From the NCBI RefSeq assembly GCF_963674565.1, contig NZ_OY771430.1:1178001-1242000 (forward strand): DNA of 64,000 nt, given 5' to 3'. The translations under genes were made by a program, and so were the position numbers. The stretch comes from an uncultured Carboxylicivirga sp. GTDB lineage: Bacteria > Bacteroidota > Bacteroidia > Bacteroidales > Marinilabiliaceae. Under the pieces are notes generated by a model that saw only the letters and a program-made list of their open reading frames with translations, had not been told where the DNA came from and made no database searches. Shown one piece after another: positions 28,628-36,936 of this stretch. How positions within the stretch are numbered: position 1 is the stretch's first letter; the number at the start of each line of letters is the position of its first letter.

Positions 28628-29262
28628 GATGTTAAAGTTTTCTGGTTTAATTCATTTAAAATGTTTTTTAATCTATCAAGATTCTTAAAGAATAGCTTTT
28701 TCAAAACAGGATCCTGCATCCATTGAGGGAAAAGAGGAGGCTCACTTGAAAAGGTACAAAAGGTAATTCTGCAGGTAGTTGGAGATATCTGCTCAACTAA
28801 CCATGAGGCCCTGTAATCTTTTATATGAATATACTTATCGTTGATAAGTGGGTAGTTGTTTACATTTTTAAGTCTAATAATGCATGTTTTGGCATCTACT
28901 CGTTGGCATAAATACCTGGCTATAAAATCACGGTTTTTAAACGGCCATGGCAGAGAAATTACAAAATATATAAGCTGATCTTTATTTTGAGTTAAAAGTT
29001 CAGCTTTACTGATGCCTTTCATCCATTGTGTGCAGGTTGTATAATCTTTTAGAAACATTTCTGCATCAAGAAGTGAACAATGAGAAATAAATTCTCCCCT
29101 GCGTTCTCTGACTTTTAATTGATCATTCACATGAATCCATCTTTCATATAAATGAATTCCATTCTCATTTCCGCTGCTAATCCATTTGGGTTCATTAAAC
29201 GATTCTGAGGTAAAACCAAAGATTAACATTGAGTTTACCAATAATAATGCTGCAATTTTCAT
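28624..29262 (-). CDS. START-domain lipid-binding protein, exported
   Basis: The 212-residue protein has a signal peptide (IAALLLVNSMLIFGFTSES) and a START fold: GIHLYERW, the WMKGISKAELL helix, LPWPFKNRDF and a C-terminal helix (KNLDRLKNILNELNQ). START proteins enclose a hydrophobic ligand such as a sterol or phospholipid. The LPWPFKNRD motif is characteristic of bacterial members. It is the first gene of a coupled pair with the SDR oxidoreductase, so a ligand carrier with a cytoplasmic or membrane dehydrogenase partner is a reasonable inference. The ligand is unknown. Confidence 0.82.
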   Translation of the reverse strand: MKIAALLLVNSMLIFGFTSESFNEPKWISSGNENGIHLYERWIHVNDQLKVRERRGEFISHCSLLDAEMFLKDYTTCTQWMKGISKAELLTQNKDQLIYFVISLPWPFKNRDFIARYLCQRVDAKTCIIRLKNVNNYPLINDKYIHIKDYRASWLVEQISPTTCRITFCTFSSEPPLFPQWMQDPVLKKLFFKNLDRLKNILNELNQKTLTS

Positions 29263-29492
29263 GACTCTGGCTTTTAAGTTTGTAAACTCAAATTACCAGT
29301 GATTTTAGTGATTGGCGAATTGGTTTTTACTATGTAAATCAGGCAGAAAGTAGAAAATCAACTTTTAAAGTACAGATTATATAAAATAAAGTAATTCTTC
29401 CAAGAATATGGTAGGATTGATTAATAAGTGGTAATTTCTGCAAATCATCAAGGCTGAACCGTTAGTAATAATTGATTTGTACTGAAAATTGG

Positions 29493-29522
29493 CAAGAAAA
29501 AAGGGACTTTAACAAGTCCCTT
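29493..29522 (-). terminator. Terminator of kdsA
   Basis: On the minus strand a perfect 9-bp stem AAGGGACTT / AAGTCCCTT has a 4-base loop and is followed by TTTTCTT. It lies 6 bases past the kdsA stop. Confidence 0.9.
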
Positions 29523-29528
29523 GGAAAT

Positions 29529-30350
29529 CTAAAATTCGTTTATTGTTTTTCTGATGGCCGTTAATCTTGTCATCAAACCTTCAAGCAGATCAAGATGAAG
29601 CATGTTTGCTCCGTCTGATTTGGCATTTGCCGGATCGAAATGTGTTTCAATAAATAAACCATCAGCTCCAACTGCTATACCTGCACGGGCAACTGTTTCA
29701 ATCAGTTCTGGCTTTCCACCTGTAACACCGCTGCTTTGGTTAGGCTGTTGCAACGAGTGGGTTATATCCAATACAACAGGAACATCGAATTTTTGCATGG
29801 TTGGTATACCGCGATAATCAACCACCAAATCCTGATAACCAAACATGTTTCCACGATCAGTTAATATAACCTGATTGTTACCTGAATCTTTTACCTTATT
29901 AACAGCGAACACCATTGATTCAGCACTTAAAAACTGACCTTTTTTAATATTCACTACTTTACCGGTTTCAGCAGCAGCAATCAACAGGTCTGTCTGACGG
30001 CATAAGAAGGCTGGTATTTGTAAAACGTCAACATATTCGGCTGCCATGGCTGCTTCATTAGCAGCATGGATATCTGTAACAGTTGGAATGTCGAATGTCT
30101 CACTTACTTTCCGAAGGATCTTCAAAGCCTTTTCGTCACCAATACCACTAAAAGAATCGATGCGTGAGCGATTTGCTTTTCGGTATGATCCCTTGAATAT
30201 ATAAGGGATCTTTAGTTTATCGGTTATACTCACCACTTTTTCAGCAATACGTAAGGCCATTTCTTCGCCTTCAATTGCACATGGGCCAGCCAGTAAGAAG
30301 AAATTACCGCTGTCGGTGTGCTTTATGCGAGGTATTTTATTTATATCCAT
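29529..30350 (-). CDS. kdsA: 3-deoxy-8-phosphooctulonate synthase
   Basis: The 273-residue enzyme condenses arabinose-5-phosphate with PEP to make KDO-8-phosphate for lipopolysaccharide. Motifs include LLAGPCAIEG, IFKGSYRKANRS, TDIHAANEA, LTDRGNMFGYQDLVVD, VLDITHSLQQPNQ and ADGLFIETHFDP. The Cys in GPCAIEG, where E. coli has Asn, places it in the metal-dependent class II. It appears to be a single-gene unit with its own terminator, not linked to other KDO genes here. Confidence 0.96.
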   Translation of the reverse strand: MDINKIPRIKHTDSGNFFLLAGPCAIEGEEMALRIAEKVVSITDKLKIPYIFKGSYRKANRSRIDSFSGIGDEKALKILRKVSETFDIPTVTDIHAANEAAMAAEYVDVLQIPAFLCRQTDLLIAAAETGKVVNIKKGQFLSAESMVFAVNKVKDSGNNQVILTDRGNMFGYQDLVVDYRGIPTMQKFDVPVVLDITHSLQQPNQSSGVTGGKPELIETVARAGIAVGADGLFIETHFDPANAKSDGANMLHLDLLEGLMTRLTAIRKTINEF

Positions 30351-30602
30351 GGTTTTATTGTTGTTGTCTTAATCTTTTTATTATTTCAATTTAAAGCTAT
30401 AGCTTTTTGTCTAATATTCATTTGCTTATAGTTAACGTTTATAAGTCACTAGCCATGTCTGATCCACATTTTTATTTAATCTATATAACTCATTAGATAT
30501 TAGAAAACATGATGATCATACTTATTGATTATACCAAAATTCAATGTTGATACTTTAAACTTATTTTTTAATCTACTTCCTTCTGCCTATTAACTAATTA
30601 AC

Positions 30603-31880
30603 TTACTTATAATCTTTCCACAAAAACTTCATGCGTTCATCAATTTTTGCTTCCTGGGCATTTTTTTGTGGTTTGTATAATTGTTGATTCTTGACTTCGT
30701 CAGGCATAAAATCCTGCGCTGCAAAGTTATTAGGATAATCATGAGAATACTTGTATTCTTTGCCGTAATTTAATTCTTTCATCAACTTTGTTGGTGCATT
30801 TCGTAAATGCAGCGGAACAGGCAAATTACCGGTTTGCTTAACCAGTGCCTGAGCATCGTTTATTGCCATATATGCTGAGTTACTCTTTGCGCTGGTGGCC
30901 AAATAAATGGTTGTTTGCGAAAGAATGATTCTCGATTCAGGCCAACCTACTTTATTTATTGCATCAAAACAGTTAGTTGCTAATAATAAAGCGTTTGGAT
31001 TAGCCAAGCCAATATCTTCCGATGCTGAGATGATGAGCCTTCTGGCTATAAACTTTGGGTCTTCGCCACCTTCTACCATACGTGCCAGCCAATAAACTGC
31101 AGCATCAGGATCACTTCCTCTGATTGACTTGATAAAGGCTGAGATGATATCGTAATGCATCTCTCCGTTTTTATCGTATTGGGCAGGGTTTTGTTGCAAA
31201 TGATTTGTTACCAGTTCATCGTTAATGAGTATTTCATCCTTGTTGATCTCAGCATTGGTTACCAGTTCTAAAATATTCAACATTTTACGGGCATCACCAC
31301 CTGAATAGCGAAGTAAGGCATTATCTTCTTCAATGTTTACCTTTTTATCTTTCAGTAAAATATCTTTGGTTAATACCCTGTTTACCAGATCCAGCAGGTC
31401 CTCTTTCTCCAATGCTTTGAGAACATATACCTGACAACGAGATAAAAGCGGCGAAATAACTTCAAACGATGGATTTTCGGTAGTTGCACCAATTAGTGTG
31501 ACAACACCTTCTTCTACGGCACCCAGCAGACTATCCTGTTGTGATTTGCTGAAGCGGTGAATTTCATCAATAAACAAAATAGGAGAGGGCGAACTGAAAA
31601 ACCTCGATTTACGGGCTTTATCAATAGCTTCACGCACATCTTTAACACCCGAATTAATAGCTGACAGTACATAAAATGGTCTTTCCAGTGTTTTGGAAAT
31701 AATTCGAGCCAAAGTAGTTTTACCAACACCCGGAGGTCCCCAAAGAATAATAGATGATATAACTTTTCTGTCTATCATCTTACGCAGTACGGCTCCATTG
31801 CCAACCAGATGTTTTTGTCCAATGTAATCATCAAGGTTTTGAGGCCTCATTCTTTCAGCCAATGGTGGATATCCGCTCAT
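30603..31880 (-). CDS. rarA: Replication-associated recombination protein A, AAA+ ATPase
   Basis: The 425-residue AAA+ ATPase of the RarA/MgsA/WRNIP1 family acts at stalled replication forks. Visible motifs: PLAERMRPQNLDDYIGQKHL, Walker A GPPGVGKTT, Walker B LFIDEIHRFSKSQQDSLL, sensor 1 IGATTENPSF and the C-terminal IRGSDPDAAVYWLARMVEGGEDP tetramerisation region. The start is ATG 31880. A longer frame to 31940 would run through a -7 box at 31904-31911 and add residues with no family counterpart. Confidence 0.95.
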   Translation of the reverse strand: MSGYPPLAERMRPQNLDDYIGQKHLVGNGAVLRKMIDRKVISSIILWGPPGVGKTTLARIISKTLERPFYVLSAINSGVKDVREAIDKARKSRFFSSPSPILFIDEIHRFSKSQQDSLLGAVEEGVVTLIGATTENPSFEVISPLLSRCQVYVLKALEKEDLLDLVNRVLTKDILLKDKKVNIEEDNALLRYSGGDARKMLNILELVTNAEINKDEILINDELVTNHLQQNPAQYDKNGEMHYDIISAFIKSIRGSDPDAAVYWLARMVEGGEDPKFIARRLIISASEDIGLANPNALLLATNCFDAINKVGWPESRIILSQTTIYLATSAKSNSAYMAINDAQALVKQTGNLPVPLHLRNAPTKLMKELNYGKEYKYSHDYPNNFAAQDFMPDEVKNQQLYKPQKNAQEAKIDERMKFLWKDYK

Positions 31881-31903
31881 AATATACTTAATTCTTGGTT
31901 TGT

Positions 31904-31911
31904 CAAAAGTA
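31904..31911 (-). promoter_or_regulatory. -7 element (TACTTTTG) of rarA
   Basis: An exact TAnnTTTG match on the minus strand lies 23 bases before ATG 31880. It decides the start. Confidence 0.45.
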
Positions 31912-32125
31912 CAAAAAGCTGTGGAATGAACATCTATCATTGTTGATATGATAATTTAAAAAGGTAATTGGCGATTGAAATTGAATTTTTTATTCAATGA
32001 TTTATCTAAGCCTTTGAAATAATAATAAATTTTAATTGACAACTGCGAAGGAAAAGAATAGATTAATACGTCAATAAAAGCATAAAAATATCTTATAATA
32101 CTAAAATATTCAAAAGGGTTAAAAT

Positions 32126-33244
32126 ATGAGTATTAACAATGATTTGACAAGAAGAAAATTCCTTATCTCATTAGCCGGATTAGGCACCATATATTTACTG
32201 AAGCCATATACAGGTTGGGCTTTTTCTAATTCATCAACCAATGTTGAAAAGATAGTAGCGGACTCAATGGGTATTGATGCACATAATCATATGGATGTTC
32301 CATTTGATCGTAGTCAATTTGCTGCCTCTAATTACGAACTGGCAAAGCAATTGAAAGCCTCTGGTCTAAGTGCCATTTGTATGACATTTTGTGTAGACAG
32401 GCCAAATTTAAAATCTGAAGGTGAGGCATTTCAGCGCTTTCTTACCAGTTTAGATGAAATGGATGCAATGTTGTTGCAAAATAAGATGGAAAGGATTTTA
32501 AGTTATTCTGATGTAGTAAAGGCCTGGAAAAATAATAAGGTTTTTGTTGTTCAGTCGGTTGAAGGAGCGCATTTTATTGAAGGTGAAATGGATAGGATTA
32601 AGGTGGCATATGACAGAGGTCTTAGACATTTAGGTTTAATGCATGATAACCAAACTGCACCTCCCGTTGGTGATATTTATACAGAACCGGATCAATATAA
32701 TGGTCTCACAGAATATGGTAAAGATATAATTAAGATGTGTAATAAATTAGGTATTTTGGTAGACCTCACTCATTGCAGTAATAAAGCTATTGATGATGCA
32801 TTATCTGTTTCAACAAAACCAATTATTATTTCACATACCGGGTTAAATACTCAATTAGGTAATGATACCAGAATGGCTCAGATGATGATGCCACGTTTGA
32901 TCAGTAAAGAACAAGCCAAGAAGGTAGCCGATGCAGGAGGCGTTATTGGGGTATGGACACATTTGGCTGAAAATCCTGCTGAATATGCCAAAAATATTGA
33001 AGCAATGGTTGATACAGTTGGCATTAATCATGTGTGTATTGGAACTGATACCAAAATGGCACCATCCATACAAAGTAACAATAGATATGGACAAAAAACC
33101 AACGAAAGTTGGAATGGAAATCAACAAGGATTCTATTATACTGTTGTGGATGAATTGATAAAATTAGGGTTTAAGAAAAACGATATTATGCTTATCGGTG
33201 GTGGAAATTATTGGAGGGTATTTAATGATGCCACAACTGTTTGA
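32126..33244 (+). CDS. Membrane dipeptidase (peptidase M19) with Tat signal
   Basis: The 372-residue renal-dipeptidase-family enzyme starts with a twin-arginine signal (LTRRKFLISLAGLG), so it is exported folded, as suits a metalloenzyme. Zinc-site regions are visible: GIDAHNHMDVPF, the bridging Glu in VQSVEGAHFIEG, VDLTHCSNKAI, ISHTGLN and CIGTDTKM near the C-terminus. It hydrolyses dipeptides, often those with a C-terminal D-amino acid. The 245-base region before it holds no gene. msrA follows on the same strand after about 85 bases. Confidence 0.9.
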   Translation: MSINNDLTRRKFLISLAGLGTIYLLKPYTGWAFSNSSTNVEKIVADSMGIDAHNHMDVPFDRSQFAASNYELAKQLKASGLSAICMTFCVDRPNLKSEGEAFQRFLTSLDEMDAMLLQNKMERILSYSDVVKAWKNNKVFVVQSVEGAHFIEGEMDRIKVAYDRGLRHLGLMHDNQTAPPVGDIYTEPDQYNGLTEYGKDIIKMCNKLGILVDLTHCSNKAIDDALSVSTKPIIISHTGLNTQLGNDTRMAQMMMPRLISKEQAKKVADAGGVIGVWTHLAENPAEYAKNIEAMVDTVGINHVCIGTDTKMAPSIQSNNRYGQKTNESWNGNQQGFYYTVVDELIKLGFKKNDIMLIGGGNYWRVFNDATTV

Positions 33245-33329
33245 GAACAGCAAAGATCATTATAACTTGATAAATTAAGTTGATGTAAACAAATAACAAG
33301 TAGAGGTGTTTTTCTGTAAAGTTTTATTT

Positions 33330-33911
33330 ATGAAAACATTACTAACTGCAATAACAATTATAATAGCAATGACAATACAGGCACAAGAGACAGCTACGTT
33401 CGGAGGAGGATGTTTTTGGTGTACAGAAGCGGTTTTTTCTCAGCTAAAAGGAGTGAGTATGGTTGAGTCGGGTTATAGTGGAGGAGAAGTAAAGAATCCA
33501 TCTTATAAAGACGTTTGTAGTGGTTTAACCGGACATGCTGAAGTAATTCAGATCACTTTTGATCCGGATTTAATATCTTTTGCAGATCTACTGGAAGTAT
33601 TTTTTGCCACACATGATCCTACTACTCTAAATCGACAGGGTGCTGATGTTGGAACACAATACAGATCTGTTGTTTTCTATCACAATGAAAAACAAAAAGA
33701 AACAACAGATTTGGTTATTAAATCATTGGATGCAGAGCATATTTTTGACCGGGTTATTGTAACAGAAGTGAGTCCTTTTTCTGTATTTTATCCTGCCGAA
33801 GATTATCATCAGGATTATTTTGCAAACAATAGTAATCAACCTTATTGTAGGGCCGTAATAGTTCCTAAAATGGACAAGTTTAAGAAGTTGTTTAAGGAGA
33901 AGATAAAATAG
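33330..33911 (+). CDS. msrA: Peptide-methionine (S)-S-oxide reductase, exported
   Basis: Start ATG 33330 gives 193 residues with a signal peptide (MKTLLTAITIIIAMTIQAQ); the longer frame starts at GTG 33306. The catalytic motif is GGGCFWCTEAVF, followed by GYSGGEVKNPSYKDVCSGLTGHAEV and YHQDYFANN, which are MsrA signatures. It repairs methionine-S-sulfoxide in periplasmic proteins. There is no MsrB domain or neighbour. A strong terminator closes the unit. Confidence 0.95.
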   Translation: MKTLLTAITIIIAMTIQAQETATFGGGCFWCTEAVFSQLKGVSMVESGYSGGEVKNPSYKDVCSGLTGHAEVIQITFDPDLISFADLLEVFFATHDPTTLNRQGADVGTQYRSVVFYHNEKQKETTDLVIKSLDAEHIFDRVIVTEVSPFSVFYPAEDYHQDYFANNSNQPYCRAVIVPKMDKFKKLFKEKIK

Positions 33912-33948
33912 AAGATCATTTGAGACTATTTTAATACTCAATGTAATG

Positions 33949-33984
33949 GCCCTGATTAACGGATGTTAGTCAGGGCTTTTTTTT
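33949..33984 (+). terminator. Terminator of msrA
   Basis: A 12-bp stem GCCCTGATTAAC / GTTAGTCAGGGC with one T-G pair and a GGAT loop is followed by T8. Confidence 0.93.
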
Positions 33985-34019
33985 GAGATTTAATATATCT
34001 TCAGTTAATACTTTCCTTA

Positions 34020-34048
34020 TTGATATTCTTATTAAACAATTATATTTG
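34020..34048 (+). promoter_or_regulatory. Promoter of the small outer-membrane protein gene
   Basis: TTG (34020-34022), an 18-base spacer and TATATTTG (34041-34048) match the phylum pattern; the ATG is 30 bases on. Confidence 0.6.
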
Positions 34049-34077
34049 TTTAAATAATTATTATATAAATCTGTAAA

Positions 34078-34644
34078 ATGAGACCCTTGACCTTTTTATT
34101 ATTGTTTAATTTATTTGGAATCAATTCTTATTGTCAGGTTGAACAATCAGAAATTAAAGATGATTATCTTGCTTTTCAAAGTGGTTTAATAATTGATGGT
34201 TACAATTCATTAGGAGTTCGCACTTTTTTTGAATATCAAAAGCAGATTAAGAATAACTGGTATTATGGTATTTCTTATGAACATACAAGTCATTTAGGGT
34301 TTTTTTTGACCGATCAAATGTATGAACTCAACAATAACCTGAGTTTATTAAGCATTAATGGATATTACAAATTAAAAGTGGCGAGTGATCAATTATTCTG
34401 GTTAGCAGGAGTTGGATTTGGAGCTTTGCATAATAACTGGGATAATCACGATAAGTTCGGCATAAGTGCTAATGCCAGCATAACAATAAGCATCAAATTA
34501 TCGAAGCGAATGTATATTGAAGCATCACCATTGATTGCAATATTACCGGTTAATCGCGTGTATTATTCACCTATGAATGTTAATAATTTTGATCACTTCT
34601 ATGCTTTGACATTTTTCCCGTTTGGTATAAAAGTCAAACTGTAG
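34078..34644 (+). CDS. Small predicted outer-membrane beta-barrel protein, function unknown
   Basis: The 188 residues open with a signal peptide (FLLLFNLFGINSYCQ). About eight amphipathic beta strands follow, rich in Tyr/Phe/Gly (NNWYYGISYEHTSHLGF, FWLAGVGFGALHNNW, MYIEASPLIAILP), and the protein ends in a strand, FPFGIKVKL. That is the shape of a small OmpX/OmpW-like barrel, but no family signature is recognisable. It has its own promoter and no linked genes, so a role cannot be inferred. Confidence 0.7.
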   Translation: MRPLTFLLLFNLFGINSYCQVEQSEIKDDYLAFQSGLIIDGYNSLGVRTFFEYQKQIKNNWYYGISYEHTSHLGFFLTDQMYELNNNLSLLSINGYYKLKVASDQLFWLAGVGFGALHNNWDNHDKFGISANASITISIKLSKRMYIEASPLIAILPVNRVYYSPMNVNNFDHFYALTFFPFGIKVKL

Positions 34645-34956
34645 TTTATTGAATCTAGCTTTCTGTATTAGACGTGTTTTGAACAGGAATTGAACTTACA
34701 TTCATTCTTTGCAAAATGTTTCGTTTAAAAAGAATGTCTATGTAAACCTTTGCTATTCAATTAACATTCTGAAAGATTAACCATTGTTTGTAAGGTATTC
34801 ACCATTTTGAAAATAATCGTTTTGTTTTAAAGTGATAAACTGTATTAAAATAGTGTGATGATATACATCAATATTCTTTTATTTGAAGCTTAAAACTTCG
34901 AGATTTGTATGTATTTATCAGATAGATTCAATCTAACATAGAAGAAATAAAAACTT
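34645..34956. other. Gene-free stretch, 312 bases
   Basis: AT-rich sequence between the small barrel gene and the FMN reductase gene. I see no ORF, clear hairpin or promoter box in it. Confidence 0.6.
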
Positions 34957-35586
34957 ATGAAAGTAGTTGCATTAAATGGTAGTCCACGAAAAAACGGAAA
35001 CACAGCCCATGCTCTAAAAATTGTTAAAGCAGAATTGGAGAATGAAGGAATTGAAGTGGAGATACTACAGGTTGGATCACAGGATATTAAAGGTTGTACT
35101 GGTTGTGGAGCCTGTTTTAAGCGACAAGATGAAAAATGTATTATAAAGGGCGACGAAGTTGATAATTTCATTCAAAAGATGAAAGAAGCAGATGGGATTT
35201 TGTTGGGGTCTCCTGTTTATTATGCCGATCTGAATGGTACAATGAAATCATTTCTTGATAGAGCATTTTATGTCGCTGGTGCTAACGGAGGCTTATTTCG
35301 TCATAAGGTAGGTGCGGCAGTTGTTACTGTGAGACGCACAGGAGGTATGCAGGCCTTTCAATCATTGAATCATTATCTGCAATACAGTGAAATGTTTATA
35401 CCAACTGCAAACTATTGGAATGTTTTACATGGAGGTAGTCCGGGTGAAGTATTGAAAGACGAAGAAGGAGTGCAGATAGCACGTGTTTTAGGCAAGAATA
35501 TGGCCTTTCTCATCAAAGCTGTGAATGCAAGTAAAAATCAATTGCCAGCCCGGGAAGATAAGGTATGGACTAGTTTTATTCGTTAG
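34957..35586 (+). CDS. NADPH-dependent FMN reductase / flavodoxin-fold protein
   Basis: The 209-residue flavodoxin-like protein has the phosphate-binding LNGSPRKNGNTAHAL at the N-terminus, a Cys cluster GCTGCGACFKRQDEKC (about residues 47-62) and GSPVYYADLNGTMKSFLDR, which lines the flavin site. The Cys cluster resembles that of iron-sulfur flavoproteins, in which it binds a [4Fe-4S] cluster, although many family members keep the Cys without a cluster. It likely moves electrons from NAD(P)H to a quinone or metal substrate. It is a single gene on this strand. Confidence 0.86.
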   Translation: MKVVALNGSPRKNGNTAHALKIVKAELENEGIEVEILQVGSQDIKGCTGCGACFKRQDEKCIIKGDEVDNFIQKMKEADGILLGSPVYYADLNGTMKSFLDRAFYVAGANGGLFRHKVGAAVVTVRRTGGMQAFQSLNHYLQYSEMFIPTANYWNVLHGGSPGEVLKDEEGVQIARVLGKNMAFLIKAVNASKNQLPAREDKVWTSFIR

Positions 35587-35613
35587 CAAAAAGTTTTAAG
35601 TAATACTTTATTT

Positions 35614-36708
35614 CTAAAAAGATTGATAGGCATCAATACCACCTCTTAGGTTTACAAGATTTTGATAGCCATGATCTTGCAGGTATTGAATGACGTTTTT
35701 GCTTCGTATGCCTAAATGACAAAAAACCACTACTGTCTTATTTTTTGGTATTTCACTCAGGCGGTTTGGTATTTCACCCATTGGTATATGTAAACTTCCA
35801 ATAATTGTACCTAAGGCTACTTCACTGTCCTCGCGCACATCCAGTAAAATTGGAATCTGTTTTTTCTTGATTTGTTCTTTTAGTTGGATGGCATTAATTT
35901 CTTTTATTGTCTGACTATTACAAAAACTTTCATAATCAATCAATTCAGTGATAGTAGGATTTTTTCCGCAGCAAGGGCAGTCCTTATCTTTGGAAAATTT
36001 CACTTCGTAAAATTGCATGGATAATGCATCGTAATTTAACAAGCGACCAATAAGTGGAGTGCCAATACCACAAATAAGTTTAATTACCTCAGTTGCCTGT
36101 ATTGTTCCAATAACGCCGGGTAAAATGCCCATTACACCTGCTTCTGCACATGAAGGTACTGTGCCGGGTGAAGGTGGTTCAGGAAATAAACAGCGATAAC
36201 ATGGACCTTTATCAGCCCCAAAAACTGAGATTTGACCTTCAAACTGATTGATTGAGCCAAATACATTGATTTTACCTGTTAAGACACATGCATCATTTAT
36301 CAGGTAACGCGTTTGGAAATTATCTGTACCATCGCAAATAATATCGTACTGAGTAAAAATATCGATAGCATTTGCGGAACTAAGACCTTCATTAAAGCAA
36401 TTAACTTTAACAAGAGGATTAATCTCCACTAAAGATTCAAGAGCCGATTCTGTTTTTGGTTTTCCAATATTAGACGTTTTATGAATAATCTGTCGTTGAA
36501 GATTAGAAACGTCTACATTATCAAAATCAACCAGACCTATTGTTCCTACACCAGAGGCAGCCAGATACATTGCTAACGGAGATCCTAGTCCACCCATTCC
36601 AACAATCAGTACTTTCGCATTTTTAATCTTCTGCTGACCATCCACCCCAATCATTGGCAGGATTGTATGGCGTTTGTATCTTTCCAGCTCGTCCTTTGTT
36701 AAAACCAT
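35614..36708 (-). CDS. ThiF/MoeB-family adenylyltransferase fused to a rhodanese domain
   Basis: With start ATG 36708 the protein has 364 residues; the longer frame adds a Phe-rich stretch with no family counterpart. Residues 1-245 are an E1-like domain: GMGGLGSPLAMYLAASGVG for ATP, DFDNVDVSNLQRQI, CDGTDNFQTRYL, VPSCAEAGVMGILPG, and zinc Cys pairs CYRC and CPCC. Residues 265-364 are a rhodanese domain with active Cys in VVFCHLGIRS. It resembles MoeZ/MOCS3, which adenylates and thiolates a ubiquitin-like sulfur carrier (MoaD or ThiS) for molybdopterin or thiamine synthesis. No carrier gene lies nearby. Confidence 0.92.
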   Translation of the reverse strand: MVLTKDELERYKRHTILPMIGVDGQQKIKNAKVLIVGMGGLGSPLAMYLAASGVGTIGLVDFDNVDVSNLQRQIIHKTSNIGKPKTESALESLVEINPLVKVNCFNEGLSSANAIDIFTQYDIICDGTDNFQTRYLINDACVLTGKINVFGSINQFEGQISVFGADKGPCYRCLFPEPPSPGTVPSCAEAGVMGILPGVIGTIQATEVIKLICGIGTPLIGRLLNYDALSMQFYEVKFSKDKDCPCCGKNPTITELIDYESFCNSQTIKEINAIQLKEQIKKKQIPILLDVREDSEVALGTIIGSLHIPMGEIPNRLSEIPKNKTVVVFCHLGIRSKNVIQYLQDHGYQNLVNLRGGIDAYQSF

Positions 36709-36936
36709 GTTAATTTTAATAATTCTGTGATCGAAGATAGAGATTTGTTGTTTTATTTGAAACCACCAGAAAATGTTGGTAGTGAACTTAAAAAATAATA
36801 GTAAAAGCAAATCATTGATTATTAAATGTTCAAGTGGTGTTTCAAAAAGATTAGTCTTTTTTTTACCATTTGTACGAAGGAAATGAGACCGTTTTACGTC
36901 AATAGGTCAAATAAGTGATTTAAGTAAGAAAGAAAA

